A stretch of 64,000 bases of DNA from Lachnospiraceae bacterium C6A11 (GTDB lineage Bacteria > Bacillota > Clostridia > Lachnospirales > Lachnospiraceae). The stretch is taken from assembly GCA_000702245.1 (NCBI GenBank), contig JNKY01000001.1, forward strand, positions 62,001 through 126,000, written 5' to 3'. The position numbers and the translations under genes are program-made. The notes below the pieces were generated by a model. It saw only the letters and a list, made by a program, of their open reading frames with translations. It did not search any database and was not told the origin of the DNA. Below, piece after piece: positions 26,168 through 35,274 of this stretch. The stretch's first letter is position 1, and every line of letters begins with the position of its first letter.

Positions 26168-27100
26168 TTATCTAGAGCACTTGTAAAGGAGCTCCTCCCA
26201 ACGGCGGTCAACTTCCTGCTGGTACTGCTCGAGCAGTCCTTCGTTCTCCGGCTTAAAGAGATGCTTGAAGCGTCCCTGCGTCTTAAGGAAGTCCTCGATA
26301 GGAAGCTTCTTCTTAGGTTCGTAGTTGAGTATCCACTTGCCTTCAACAACTTCGAAGAGTGGCCAGTAGCAGGTCTCAACAGCAAGCTTACAGATATTTG
26401 CAATGTCAGGCGTATCGTATCTCCAGCCACGTGGACATGGAGCCATAACGTTGAGGAAGGCAGCACCAGGTGTGTAGATAGCCTTCTCAGCCTTGACATA
26501 GAGATCCTTCATATTATTTGTAAATGTAGACTGAGCTACATATGGGACATCGTGTGAAGCGATGATAGAAGCAAGATCCTTGCGGTTCTGCATCTTTCCG
26601 TTTGATACCTTACCTATAGGAGTGGTAGTTGTATCAGCGTACATAGGAGTAGCTGAAGAACGCTGAATACCTGTATTCATGTATGCACCGTTGTCGTAGC
26701 AGACATAAACGAGGTCGTGGTTACGCTCCATAGCACCTGAAAGTGACTGGATACCGATATCGTAGGTACCGCCGTCACCACCGAAGGTGATGAACTTGTA
26801 GGTATCATCTATCTTGCCGCGCTTCTTAAGTGCGTTGTAAGCAGCCTCAACACCTGAAAGTGTAGCGCCTGCACAGGCAAATGCATTGTGGATGTAGCTG
26901 TCTTCGTAAGATGTATAAGGATACATGAAGGATGAAACTTCAAGGCACCCTGTTGCATTTCCGATTACTGCGTGATCCTCCGGCTTAAGTGCACGGAGAA
27001 CTGTTCTTACTGCGATACCTGCACCGCAGCCCGCGCAGAGTCTGTGTCCCGGAGCAAGACGTTCCGGTTTATTCATTACTTCTTTGAAATTATAAGCCAT
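26168..27100 (-). CDS. porB: Pyruvate:ferredoxin oxidoreductase, beta subunit
   Basis: The TPP-binding subunit of pyruvate synthase. 310 residues with C-A-G-C-G near residue 22-26 (first two cluster cysteines), G-N-A-T-G-C-L-E-V, the TPP motif G-G-D-G-G-T-Y-D-I-G and Y-D-N-G-A-Y-M-N-T-G, then A-P-C-P-R-G-W. AGGAGG precedes ATG 27100, 13 bp after porA. It is the last gene of a porC-porD-porA-porB operon and is followed by two hairpins. Oxidises pyruvate to acetyl-CoA and CO2, reducing ferredoxin. Confidence 0.95.
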   Translation of the reverse strand: MAYNFKEVMNKPERLAPGHRLCAGCGAGIAVRTVLRALKPEDHAVIGNATGCLEVSSFMYPYTSYEDSYIHNAFACAGATLSGVEAAYNALKKRGKIDDTYKFITFGGDGGTYDIGIQSLSGAMERNHDLVYVCYDNGAYMNTGIQRSSATPMYADTTTTPIGKVSNGKMQNRKDLASIIASHDVPYVAQSTFTNNMKDLYVKAEKAIYTPGAAFLNVMAPCPRGWRYDTPDIANICKLAVETCYWPLFEVVEGKWILNYEPKKKLPIEDFLKTQGRFKHLFKPENEGLLEQYQQEVDRRWEELLYKCSR

Positions 27101-27113
27101 TTTCGTCTCCTCC

Positions 27114-28298
27114 TTACTTTCTAAGTCCTATATATTTGAACTGCTCGATTGCTTTGTTGCCGGCAGCATAGTTCATAAGATCGTCGTAAACTGCCTCAGC
27201 ATCGGAAACTGTGTAATCACGTCCGCCGATACCGTAGAAGTAGTTAACTGCGATAGTTGAAACGCCTGCATCCATAAGTGCAGCCTTGAGCTCTGAACCA
27301 ACAGGTCCGCCCTCGCCCGAGAAGCTTTCTGCTCTGTCCAGGATAGCAACAGCCTTAACCTTTCTCAGGGCTTCAGCAAGCTCTTCGCCAGGGAACGGTC
27401 TAAATACACGTATTTTGATCATGCCGACCTTGATGCCCTTCTCGCGGAGTGCATCAACAGCATCCTTGGTGGTTCCTGCTGCGGAACCCATGATTACTAC
27501 GGCATATTCTGCATCTTCCATAGCGTACTGCTCGAAGAGACCGTATTTTCTGCCTGAGAGCTTCTCGAAGTCAGCGCATACATCAAGGATGACCTTCTTG
27601 GCATTCTTCATAGCGAGACGCTGATTCATCTTTGTCTCCATATAGAATGGTGAGTTTGCGTATGGACCGATAGCCATAGGCATGTCTGCGTTGAGAAGGA
27701 AGTTTGCAGGCTCATAGTCACCAACGAAGTTCCTTACAGACTCGGTGTCCATTGTTTCGATATTCATAACTGCATGGCTTGTGATGAAGCCGTCCTGGCA
27801 TACCATCATAGGGAGCATAACGTCAGGGTGCTCGGTTACGCGGTAAGCCATGATGAAGTTGTCGTAAGCTTCCTGGTTGGTCTCAGCATAAACCTGAAGC
27901 CAGCCGGAATCGCGTGCGCCCATTGTGTCTGAGTGGTCGCAGTTGATGTTGATAGGTCCTGTGAGGGCTCTGTTAACTGCACAGAGAACCAGAGGAAGCC
28001 TGTCGGAAGCTGCTATGTAAAGCTCCTCCCACATGAAAGCGAGTCCGCAGGAAGAGGTAGCTGTAAGGGCTCTTGCTCCTGCTGCTGAAGCACCGATAGC
28101 GGCACTCATTGAGCTGTGCTCAGACTCAACCGGGATGAACTCTGTATCGATCTCGCCGTTTGCGATGAAGGTTGATACCATCTGAGGTATTTCTGTTGAA
28201 GGGGTGATCGGAAATGCCGGCATAACGTCTGGGTTAACCTGCTTTATGGCAAGTGCAACGGCTTCGTTACCGGACATCCTGTCGCGCTTTGGTGTCAT
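27114..28298 (-). CDS. porA: Pyruvate:ferredoxin oxidoreductase, alpha subunit
   Basis: 394 residues. The N-terminal M-S-G-N-E-A-V-A-L-A and P-I-T-P-S-T-E-I, the A-T-S-S-C-G-L-A-F-M-W-E-E block and the later V-V-I-M-G-S-A-A-G-T belong to the alpha chain that binds the pyrophosphate and pyruvate regions. Length is normal for four-subunit enzymes. Start ATG 28298 directly abuts the porD stop (TAA-ATG), with GGAGGG inside the end of porD, so translation is coupled. Confidence 0.95.
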   Translation of the reverse strand: MTPKRDRMSGNEAVALAIKQVNPDVMPAFPITPSTEIPQMVSTFIANGEIDTEFIPVESEHSSMSAAIGASAAGARALTATSSCGLAFMWEELYIAASDRLPLVLCAVNRALTGPININCDHSDTMGARDSGWLQVYAETNQEAYDNFIMAYRVTEHPDVMLPMMVCQDGFITSHAVMNIETMDTESVRNFVGDYEPANFLLNADMPMAIGPYANSPFYMETKMNQRLAMKNAKKVILDVCADFEKLSGRKYGLFEQYAMEDAEYAVVIMGSAAGTTKDAVDALREKGIKVGMIKIRVFRPFPGEELAEALRKVKAVAILDRAESFSGEGGPVGSELKAALMDAGVSTIAVNYFYGIGGRDYTVSDAEAVYDDLMNYAAGNKAIEQFKYIGLRK

Positions 28299-28631
28299 TT
28301 ACAGTCCCTCCTTCATAGCGATAGCTTTAAAGCTGCAAACTGAGGCGCAGATGCCGCAGCCTTTGCAGTGCTCGTAGTCAAAATCCTGTCTCTTGCCGTC
28401 AACAACCGGTATACAGCTGTCAGGGCAGAATGGTGCGCAGAGCAGGCAGTTAACGCATTTCTCCCAGTTCATAACAGGAGTCTGAGTTCTCCACTCGCCT
28501 GTCTTGAACTTCTTGGAACCGCCGCCTCCGTAAATCTGGTTGCCGAGTGTCATGTCCTGATAAGGAGCCTTCTCGGTTACTTTATCTATATCTGTAGGAT
28601 TATTTGTATTTCTGTTCTTATTCTCAGCCAT
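28299..28631 (-). CDS. porD: Pyruvate:ferredoxin oxidoreductase, delta (ferredoxin) subunit
   Basis: 110 residues. The C-terminal 60 hold two [4Fe-4S] motifs: C-V-N-C-L-L-C-A-P-F-C-P and C-K-G-C-G-I-C-A-S-V-C. The N-terminal 45 residues are a polar extension (N-K-N-R-N-T-N-N, then Y-G-G-G-G-S-K-K) before the expected delta-chain start. Stop of porC and start overlap in TAATG, with AGGAGG in porC. It shuttles electrons from the TPP centre to external ferredoxin. Confidence 0.93.
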   Translation of the reverse strand: MAENKNRNTNNPTDIDKVTEKAPYQDMTLGNQIYGGGGSKKFKTGEWRTQTPVMNWEKCVNCLLCAPFCPDSCIPVVDGKRQDFDYEHCKGCGICASVCSFKAIAMKEGL

Positions 28632-29203
28632 TACTGAACCTCCTCAAATGCCATTCTGAGTGCCTTCATGTTTCCTTCGATAACCTCAGGCTTCTTGGCG
28701 AATTTGTGCTTGTAGGACTCCTCCATCTGTGAGAGGAACTTGTCCTGATCCATGATATTTGCAACCTTTACGATGGCAGCAAGCATAGGAGAGTTAGGGA
28801 AATATTTTCCAAGTGCTTCCACGGAGATGCGTCTTGCATCGATGGTGTAGACCTTGCCCTTGTAGCCTCTGAGGAGAGATACGATCTCTTCCTTGCTGTG
28901 CTCTGTATTTATTACGATGGCGCCGTCCTCTGAAAGACCGCTCGTTACATCAACAGCGTGAAGCAGTGTTTCGTCAACGACTACAACGTAGTCAGGATTG
29001 TAAATATTTGAATGAGCGCGAATCTCGGTATCGCCTATTCTGTTGTAAGCAGTGATAGGTGCACCCATACGCTCCGGACCGTACTCAGGGAAGCCCTGAA
29101 CATACATGCCGGTACTCCAGGCAACATCTGCAAGAAGAAGGGCTGCGGTCTTGGCACCCTGGCCGCCTCTTCCGTGCCATCTGATCTCGATATGTTTTTT
29201 CAT
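28631..29203 (-). CDS. porC: Pyruvate:ferredoxin oxidoreductase, gamma subunit
   Basis: 190 residues with the gamma-chain opening I-R-W-H-G-R-G-G-Q-G-A-K-T-A-A and F-P-E-Y-G-P-E-R-M-G-A-P. First gene of the operon; AGGGAG stands about 8 nt before ATG 29203. A strong promoter lies about 115 bp upstream. Confidence 0.94.
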   Translation of the reverse strand: MKKHIEIRWHGRGGQGAKTAALLLADVAWSTGMYVQGFPEYGPERMGAPITAYNRIGDTEIRAHSNIYNPDYVVVVDETLLHAVDVTSGLSEDGAIVINTEHSKEEIVSLLRGYKGKVYTIDARRISVEALGKYFPNSPMLAAIVKVANIMDQDKFLSQMEESYKHKFAKKPEVIEGNMKALRMAFEEVQ

Positions 29204-29324
29204 CTTGAAATACTCCCTTATTATAATAATGAAATATAAGTTCTATGATAGTCCGCAGGCTTTGGAAACGAGATGGTTTCGTTCTTATATAAATACTCGT
29301 GCGCCACTGCGGCACAATATCAAG

Positions 29325-29352
29325 ATTATATCATTATATTTAAAAATGTAAA
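29325..29352 (-). promoter_or_regulatory. Promoter for porCDAB
   Basis: On the minus strand TTTACA (29352-29347) and TATAAT (29330-29325), spacing 16 bp. The leader is about 115 nt and has a short hairpin (GAAAC/GTTTC). The rest of the 363-bp gap to the divergent gene is AT-rich. Confidence 0.7.
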
Positions 29353-29566
29353 GAGAAATTTTTTCGGGGAAATCGGAAAAATGCAAAAAGTTTTTTTGTC
29401 GGTTCTGCGGGTGCGGTTTTGCTGCAGGGCAAATAAATATAAATGATTTCTTAAAAATATGGAATATGGCCTGATTATGTGCTAATATAACTACGTATGC
29501 GTAGATTTAAAAGTAAAGTCCGGGCGCGGATAATATGTGCGGACTAAATGAATAGGAAGAAAAGCA

Positions 29567-30196
29567 ATGAGTAAATTTTGTTGTGGAACAGCATATGGCG
29601 ATAATGAGATATATTGCAGGAAATGCGGCAAGGTTCTCGAGGACATAAAGGACAGCGCCTTCGTGCCCGAGAAAAATATCGATGATATGCCGACGGTCAT
29701 AATTGACGTTGAGAGCGTAAACCGTATAGCCGGAAGAGATACTGCGTTTGATGATGCGTATGCTCAGGGCGCTGCGGCCGCTCAGGTACCGAGTGGTGAG
29801 GATTCTGCATTCGGTGACACAGTAGTGCAAAACGGTGCAAGACCTGCTACGAATCAGCAGAGGCCGGTTGCAGCTAATCAACAGAGACCAACAGCAGAGA
29901 TAATGCAGGCAGAGTATGTTGAGAGGACGGCACAGGCGGCAGGCGCGGCTCAGGCAGCGGCAGGCGGGGAAGAGGACGAGAAAGAGAAGAGTGGCAGGCA
30001 TATAGGCCTCCTCGTGGCAAGCATCATCGCTCTTACGATAGCGGTGCTGGGCTTTATTTCAATGGTATTTCTTAATTATAAATATACGATCAAAAACGAC
30101 ACCGACAAATACGCGGGTATAGCGGACAAGGGCTTCCACGATGAGATGGAGGATCCTTCCTTCGGCTTCAATACAGATATTGGAGGGGATGACTGA
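29567..30196 (+). CDS. Zinc-ribbon membrane protein, unknown function
   Basis: 209 residues. The start has C-C-G-T-A-Y-G-D-N-E-I-Y-C-R-K-C-G-K, a zinc-ribbon in which the second knuckle is normal (C-x-x-C) but the first is a C-C pair. A disordered, Gln/Ala-rich linker (residues about 60-140) leads to one membrane helix (about 147-170) and a short outer tail. AGGAAG precedes ATG 29567. Its stop overlaps the next start (TGATG), so the two are translationally coupled. The hairpin AGTCCG/CGGACT (29517-29545) lies in the leader. Such zinc-ribbon/one-helix proteins often sense or scaffold; function unknown. Confidence 0.75.
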   Translation: MSKFCCGTAYGDNEIYCRKCGKVLEDIKDSAFVPEKNIDDMPTVIIDVESVNRIAGRDTAFDDAYAQGAAAAQVPSGEDSAFGDTVVQNGARPATNQQRPVAANQQRPTAEIMQAEYVERTAQAAGAAQAAAGGEEDEKEKSGRHIGLLVASIIALTIAVLGFISMVFLNYKYTIKNDTDKYAGIADKGFHDEMEDPSFGFNTDIGGDD

Positions 30197-31896
30197 TGGG
30201 TAGGATGAAGTATTTTATTATCCTCATCGTCTCCGGGCTTCTGATAATAGCAGAGGCGATGGCGTATTTTCTGTTTGTGAAGCCGGGTATGAAGCTGGAC
30301 GACTTCTTCAAGTCGACTGAAGACGGACAATACGAGAAAATGGCCGAGGCCTACGATGACCTTTCGGAGGACGATAAGGACGAGGCGATACAGATACTGA
30401 AGGATAAGGCGGTAAGTATTACAAATGCATACCTTGATGGCGCAGATGGCGGACAGGATGCATATACAAAGATGGATGACAGTCTGCTCCCGATAGCTCT
30501 GATGGCAGAAAAGCTCAGAACGGACGGAGATGAAAGGATGACAGGACTGATCATACAGCTGGCAAAATGCTATTACCATGCAAACGGAAGGTTTCTTCCT
30601 CTTCAGTATGATATATGTGCAAATGCTGTAAATGATGATGAAAAATCGAAGGCTTCCGAAGATGCGATCAAGACCTTTAAGGCAGCTTACCTGCTTGATT
30701 ACGGCGGGAAAGGCCTGAAGGGAAGGCTGCTCTTTGACCATAACAATATTGATCAGAGTTATAAGGATGCAATGAGTGAGGCCCTTATCAAATATATCGA
30801 GCAGAAATATCAGGAGTTCATGGACGGCAAGGTCAGCAAAAAGCTGATGGATGCATATCTTACGGTTTCGGACAGTATATTTGAAACGAAGCATAAGCAG
30901 AGACTCAGAGATATTAGGGAGGATGTCAGCGAGGCCAAGGAATACGGCAGTATCATGGCTGAGTGCGAGGGGCTTTTTGCTACGCAGGACTATGTGAAGA
31001 TCATCGAAACCATAGATGAGCTCATGGTACAGAAGAAGGATGATCCTGTTTTCGAGCTTTATGAGGCCAGCTTTAAGCAGCAGCGTAACGAGGCTTACGC
31101 AGAAGGTCAGGAGGCTTATCCTGATATCCTTTACAACTATATAAAGGAAGGAAAGCTTTACGAGGCGAAGGATCTTTACGAGAAGATTGACAAGATCTAC
31201 GGTTCGGATATCAAGCTTAATGAGGTAAAGAGCTTCCTCACAAATGAGTGGAAGACGGACTATTACGTATTTATGCAGGATTGGGAGGAAAACCTCAGGC
31301 CTGCGGTTGAGAATAACGTGAAGGTCGGGGAATTCAACAAAAGTAAGGACGTTGACTTCGCGTCAAATAAGCCTGATCTTATGGTTCTCCGCGATATCGA
31401 CGGCGACGGAACGCCGGAGATGATACTCTACAACAGCAGGAACTCATACAGCTATATCCTGGCCTGGAGTAACGGCAGAGTTGTTCTTACCGGAGTTCTG
31501 AAGGTTGTTTCATACAGTAATGAGAAGGGCTATATCATTTCGGAGCCTTATTCCGGAAATGCGGGCATGGCCAGCAACAAGAGAGAGCTTTGTTACTATG
31601 ATTCAGAGGACGCTGCGATATATACCGTGAAGAGTATCTTCAGAAACAGAGATTATTCATATGTTTATGTAGACGGCACGGAATACGATAAGGACGGAAA
31701 GACCAATGACAACGGCAACAGCGGAGTCGCTGAGAATAACTCCGGTAATGCTTCGCCTAAAGAGCTTTACGACAAGGCGCAGCAGGAGATAGATAATTAC
31801 GACAGCGGCAGCGGGGCTTATCCGGATTCTTCGGCAAGCGTAACGATTTCAAGGTATTTCGAATGTATTTACAATTACACGACTGAAGAGAAGTAG
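30196..31896 (+). CDS. Membrane-anchored extracellular protein of unknown function
   Basis: 566 residues. One N-terminal helix (about 5-25) anchors it; the rest is outside. Residues 30-360 are mostly helical and rich in Asp, Lys and Glu. A C-terminal region has D-I-D-G-D-G-T-P-E-M-I-L-Y (about 401-413), a calcium-binding-like loop with following beta strands, then a polar N/G/S-rich tail. A similar D-x-x-G-D-G-T-P-E-L motif occurs in the SGNH lipoprotein at 14641. ATG 30196 overlaps the zinc-ribbon gene's stop. No enzyme motif recognised. Confidence 0.7.
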   Translation: MGRMKYFIILIVSGLLIIAEAMAYFLFVKPGMKLDDFFKSTEDGQYEKMAEAYDDLSEDDKDEAIQILKDKAVSITNAYLDGADGGQDAYTKMDDSLLPIALMAEKLRTDGDERMTGLIIQLAKCYYHANGRFLPLQYDICANAVNDDEKSKASEDAIKTFKAAYLLDYGGKGLKGRLLFDHNNIDQSYKDAMSEALIKYIEQKYQEFMDGKVSKKLMDAYLTVSDSIFETKHKQRLRDIREDVSEAKEYGSIMAECEGLFATQDYVKIIETIDELMVQKKDDPVFELYEASFKQQRNEAYAEGQEAYPDILYNYIKEGKLYEAKDLYEKIDKIYGSDIKLNEVKSFLTNEWKTDYYVFMQDWEENLRPAVENNVKVGEFNKSKDVDFASNKPDLMVLRDIDGDGTPEMILYNSRNSYSYILAWSNGRVVLTGVLKVVSYSNEKGYIISEPYSGNAGMASNKRELCYYDSEDAAIYTVKSIFRNRDYSYVYVDGTEYDKDGKTNDNGNSGVAENNSGNASPKELYDKAQQEIDNYDSGSGAYPDSSASVTISRYFECIYNYTTEEK

Positions 31897-31901
31897 ACAT
31901 C

Positions 31902-32010
31902 ATACCGGTTAACGATTCGTGTGAGAGAAGTATATATCGGATTGATTAATGATTCGTCTGAAAGAAACAGATATCGGACCGGCCAACGGTTCGTGTGATG
32001 GAGAACTAAG
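31902..32010. repeat. Three imperfect 34-38-bp tandem repeats
   Basis: Units start at 31902, 31936 and 31973; each begins AT(A)CGG or ATACCGG and holds a core like AACGATTCGTGTGA followed by a purine-rich stretch. The last unit carries GGAGA, the ribosome site of the next gene. Confidence 0.7.
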
Positions 32011-32235
32011 ATGGAGAATAATCCAAACATAAAACATCTATTTGATAATGTCGATCTTCTGAAGGAGGACGGCAGGTTCTACGTTCTGATGGGCGAGGAG
32101 AAGCTGCAGATCACGAAGGAGGAGCTTCTTCTGATCCTGCACGACCACGAGCTGGTCTTCAACGTTGTCATCAATGCAAAGCGTAAGCATGATTTCAACA
32201 CCTTTATGGACCGCTACAGCCCGATGGAATACTAA
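32011..32235 (+). CDS. Small acidic protein, unknown
   Basis: 74 residues, no membrane helix. Sequence M-E-N-N-P-N-I-K-H-L-F then a charged helix-rich body (E-E-K-L-Q-I-T-K-E-E-L-L-L-I-L). GGAGA lies about 8 nt before ATG 32011. It is the last gene of the zinc-ribbon operon or its own small unit; no family recognised. Confidence 0.6.
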   Translation: MENNPNIKHLFDNVDLLKEDGRFYVLMGEEKLQITKEELLLILHDHELVFNVVINAKRKHDFNTFMDRYSPMEY

Positions 32236-32389
32236 ACTACAACGCGTTTTACGCGTTTGCGACAAGCTGATGGAGTACTAAAATTTACACTTGCAAGGCC
32301 GAGTAGCCGAAAATGCAAGGCGGGTTATATTTTAAAAGTCCGCCGGGTGTGATATAGTATTTAACAATAAAACATGGAGGATTTTTAAA

Positions 32390-34669
32390 ATGATCAAACT
32401 TTACGAAGGCGGAGCTTATCTTCTTAACGGACAGACTCTTATTCCGGATGACGCGGGTGCACAGCATGCACTGCAGGAGAAGGGCGTAAACACAACCAAG
32501 GAAGCAGCGGCCGAGAACACAATGGCTTACAACATCCTTAAGGCTCACAACACCTCAGGAAATATAGACAATCTTAAGATCAAATTCGATAAGATGACCT
32601 CGCATGATATCACATTTGTAGGTATCATCCAGACCGCGAGGGCTTCAGGACTTAAGGAATTCCCTATTCCATATGTCCTTACAAACTGCCACAACTCACT
32701 TTGCGCAGTTGGCGGAACCATCAACGAGGATGACCACATGTTTGGTCTTTCATGCGCTAAGAAATACGGCGGAATCTATGTTCCTCCTCACCAGGCAGTT
32801 ATCCATCAGTACGCAAGAGAGATGCTTGCTGAGTGTGGCGCAATGATACTTGGTTCGGACAGCCACACAAGATACGGTGCACTTGGTACTATGGCTATCG
32901 GTGAAGGCGGCGGAGAGCTTGCAAAGCAGCTGCTCGGCAAGACCTACGATGTTGCTCGTCCGGGAGTTGTAGCTATCTACCTTGACGGCGAGCCTGCAAA
33001 GGGCGTTGGTCCTCAGGACGTTGCTATCGCGCTGATCGGTGCAACATTTGGAAATGGCTATGTTAAGAATAAGGTTATGGAGTTTGTCGGCCCTGGTATC
33101 TCAAAGCTTTCGACAGACTACCGTATTGGAATAGATGTTATGACCACTGAGACAACCTGTCTTTCTTCTATCTGGAGAACGGATGAGGAGACAAAGAAGT
33201 GGTACGATACACACTTCAGACCGGATGCCTATAAGGAACTTAATCCGGGTGAGGTTGCTTACTACGACGGTGCTATCTACGTTGACCTTTCAAAGATCAA
33301 GCCGATGATCGCACTTCCGTTCCACCCAAGCAACGCATTTACTATTGAAGAGCTGAATGCAAACCTTGAGGATATCCTCCACGAGACAGAGGAGAAGGGC
33401 AGAAAGCAGCTCACAGGCAAGGTTGAGTTCAAGCTTACAGATAAGATACGTGACGGAAAGCTCTATGTTGAGCAGGGAATCATCGCAGGCTGTGCCGGCG
33501 GCGGATACGAAAATATCTGTGATGCAGCAGACATCCTTCGTGGAAAATACATCGGAAACGATGAGTTTACACTTTCCGTATATCCGGCAAGTACTCCTAT
33601 CATGATGCAGCTCGCTAAGAATGGTACGATCGCTGACCTTCTCGGAACAGGTGCTATCGTTAAGACAGCATTCTGCGGACCTTGCTTCGGAGCAGGTGAT
33701 ACACCGAGCAACAACGCTCTCAGTATCAGACATTCAACAAGAAACTTCCCTAACAGAGAAGGTTCAAAGATACAGAACGGTCAGATCTCATCAGTTGCAC
33801 TTATGGATGCGCGTTCGATCGCTGCAACAGCCGTTAATAAGGGCTTCCTTACAGCAGCTACAGATCTTGACGTTGAATATACAGGCCCAACCTACTACTT
33901 CGATAAGCAGATCTACGATAACAGAGTTTATGACGGCTACGGCAAGGCTGATCCTGCGGCAGAGATCAAGTTTGGTCCAAACATCAAGGACTGGCCTGAG
34001 ATGCCTGAGCTGACACAGCATATGCTTCTCAAGGTTGCTTCAGTTATCAACGACCCTGTTACAACAACAGATGAGCTCATCCCTTCAGGCGAGACCTCAT
34101 CATTCAGATCAAATCCTCTCGGACTTGCAGAGTTCACACTCTCACGTAAGGATCCTGAGTATGTTGGAAGAGCTAAAGCTATCCATGAGCTTGAGCTTAA
34201 GAGAGAGGGCGGCGAGAAGCTCTGCCACATAAATGATGAGCTTCAGACAGTCGTTCATACACTTAAGGAGAAGTTTGAGGACGTTAAGGGCAGTGATATC
34301 GGTATCGGCAGCACTATATTTGCTGTTAAGCCGGGCGACGGTTCGGCTCGTGAGCAGGCAGCTTCCTGCCAGAAGGTTCTCGGTGGATGGGCAAATATCG
34401 CTAAGGAGTACGCTACCAAGAGATATCGTTCAAACCTTATCAACTGGGGTATGCTTCCATTCGTGATCGATGAGGATTATGCTTTTGATAACGACGATTA
34501 CATCTTCGTACCTGATATCATCAAGGCACTGGATGAGAAGATCGATGATATCAAGGCATACGTTGTAAATAAAGATATGAAGGAGCTTACACTTCATCTT
34601 GGTGCTCTTACAGACGATGAGAGAACGATCATCAAGAAGGGCTGCCTCATCAATTACTATAAAGACTGA
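32390..34669 (+). CDS. Aconitase-family hydratase
   Basis: 759 residues with the three [4Fe-4S] ligand cysteines (near 368, 428 and 431; I-I-A-G-C-A-G-G and F-C-G-P-C-F-G), [10 protein letters not shown] and the C-terminal swivel domain (G-D-G-S-A-R-E-Q-A, usual G-x-S-R-E replaced by G-S-A-R-E). It should convert citrate to isocitrate or a related hydroxyacid. GGAGG stands about 10 nt before ATG 32390; a -10-like TATAGT lies near 32354. Citrate synthase 6 kb upstream and PFOR support a partial TCA route. Some members of this family act on other substrates, so the exact substrate is not certain. Confidence 0.88.
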   Translation: MIKLYEGGAYLLNGQTLIPDDAGAQHALQEKGVNTTKEAAAENTMAYNILKAHNTSGNIDNLKIKFDKMTSHDITFVGIIQTARASGLKEFPIPYVLTNCHNSLCAVGGTINEDDHMFGLSCAKKYGGIYVPPHQAVIHQYAREMLAECGAMILGSDSHTRYGALGTMAIGEGGGELAKQLLGKTYDVARPGVVAIYLDGEPAKGVGPQDVAIALIGATFGNGYVKNKVMEFVGPGISKLSTDYRIGIDVMTTETTCLSSIWRTDEETKKWYDTHFRPDAYKELNPGEVAYYDGAIYVDLSKIKPMIALPFHPSNAFTIEELNANLEDILHETEEKGRKQLTGKVEFKLTDKIRDGKLYVEQGIIAGCAGGGYENICDAADILRGKYIGNDEFTLSVYPASTPIMMQLAKNGTIADLLGTGAIVKTAFCGPCFGAGDTPSNNALSIRHSTRNFPNREGSKIQNGQISSVALMDARSIAATAVNKGFLTAATDLDVEYTGPTYYFDKQIYDNRVYDGYGKADPAAEIKFGPNIKDWPEMPELTQHMLLKVASVINDPVTTTDELIPSGETSSFRSNPLGLAEFTLSRKDPEYVGRAKAIHELELKREGGEKLCHINDELQTVVHTLKEKFEDVKGSDIGIGSTIFAVKPGDGSAREQAASCQKVLGGWANIAKEYATKRYRSNLINWGMLPFVIDEDYAFDNDDYIFVPDIIKALDEKIDDIKAYVVNKDMKELTLHLGALTDDERTIIKKGCLINYYKD

Positions 34670-34764
34670 TGAAACATAATGGAGAGGTTCCGGAGCCAAA
34701 GCGGCACCGAGCCTCTTCGGGAAAATAAAGTAATAAAAGTGAAGGATAGAAGGAGGGATGATGT

Positions 34765-35217
34765 ATGGATAAACTGTTTTGCCCGGCATCGTGGATCATA
34801 CTGGCGGCCGTGATGATCATCATTGAGATCATAACGCTGGGCCTGTCATCTATATGGTTTGCGGCAGGTGCCATAGGATCTGCTATCACAGCGGCCTTTG
34901 ACGGACCTGAGTGGCTTCAGGTGGTTGTATTTGTGGTTGTATCAACCGTATTTCTCCTTTTACTGAAACCGCTGGCGAAGAAGAAGCTGAACGTGAAGGT
35001 GGTTCCGACAAATGCCCAGAGTCTTATCGGAACGCGGGTGAAGGTTCTGAAGCTGACAGATAAGCCGGGGATAGCCGTAACAAGGATAAATGACGTTGAA
35101 TGGCGTATACTCTTTGAAGGCGAGATGCAGGTTGGCGACGAGCTGATTGTAGATGATATCTCAGGAACCAAGCTTCTCTGTAAGAGCGAGTTCGAACGGT
35201 CGGTTTTTGATCAGTAA
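34765..35217 (+). CDS. NfeD family membrane protein
   Basis: 150 residues: two or three membrane helices (about 8-28, 33-45, 50-70) then an OB-fold C-terminal domain (L-I-G-T-R-V-K-V-L ... G-E-M-Q-V-G-D-E-L-I-V-D-D-I-S-G-T-K-L). AGGAGG precedes ATG 34765. NfeD proteins accompany SPFH proteins and are thought to organise membrane microdomains. The next gene is exactly such an SPFH protein. Confidence 0.9.
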   Translation: MDKLFCPASWIILAAVMIIIEIITLGLSSIWFAAGAIGSAITAAFDGPEWLQVVVFVVVSTVFLLLLKPLAKKKLNVKVVPTNAQSLIGTRVKVLKLTDKPGIAVTRINDVEWRILFEGEMQVGDELIVDDISGTKLLCKSEFERSVFDQ

Positions 35218-35274
35218 AAAATACCGGTCATAGCGGCCGGGAGAGTATTTATACATAAAGAAAGGGGTAAACAT

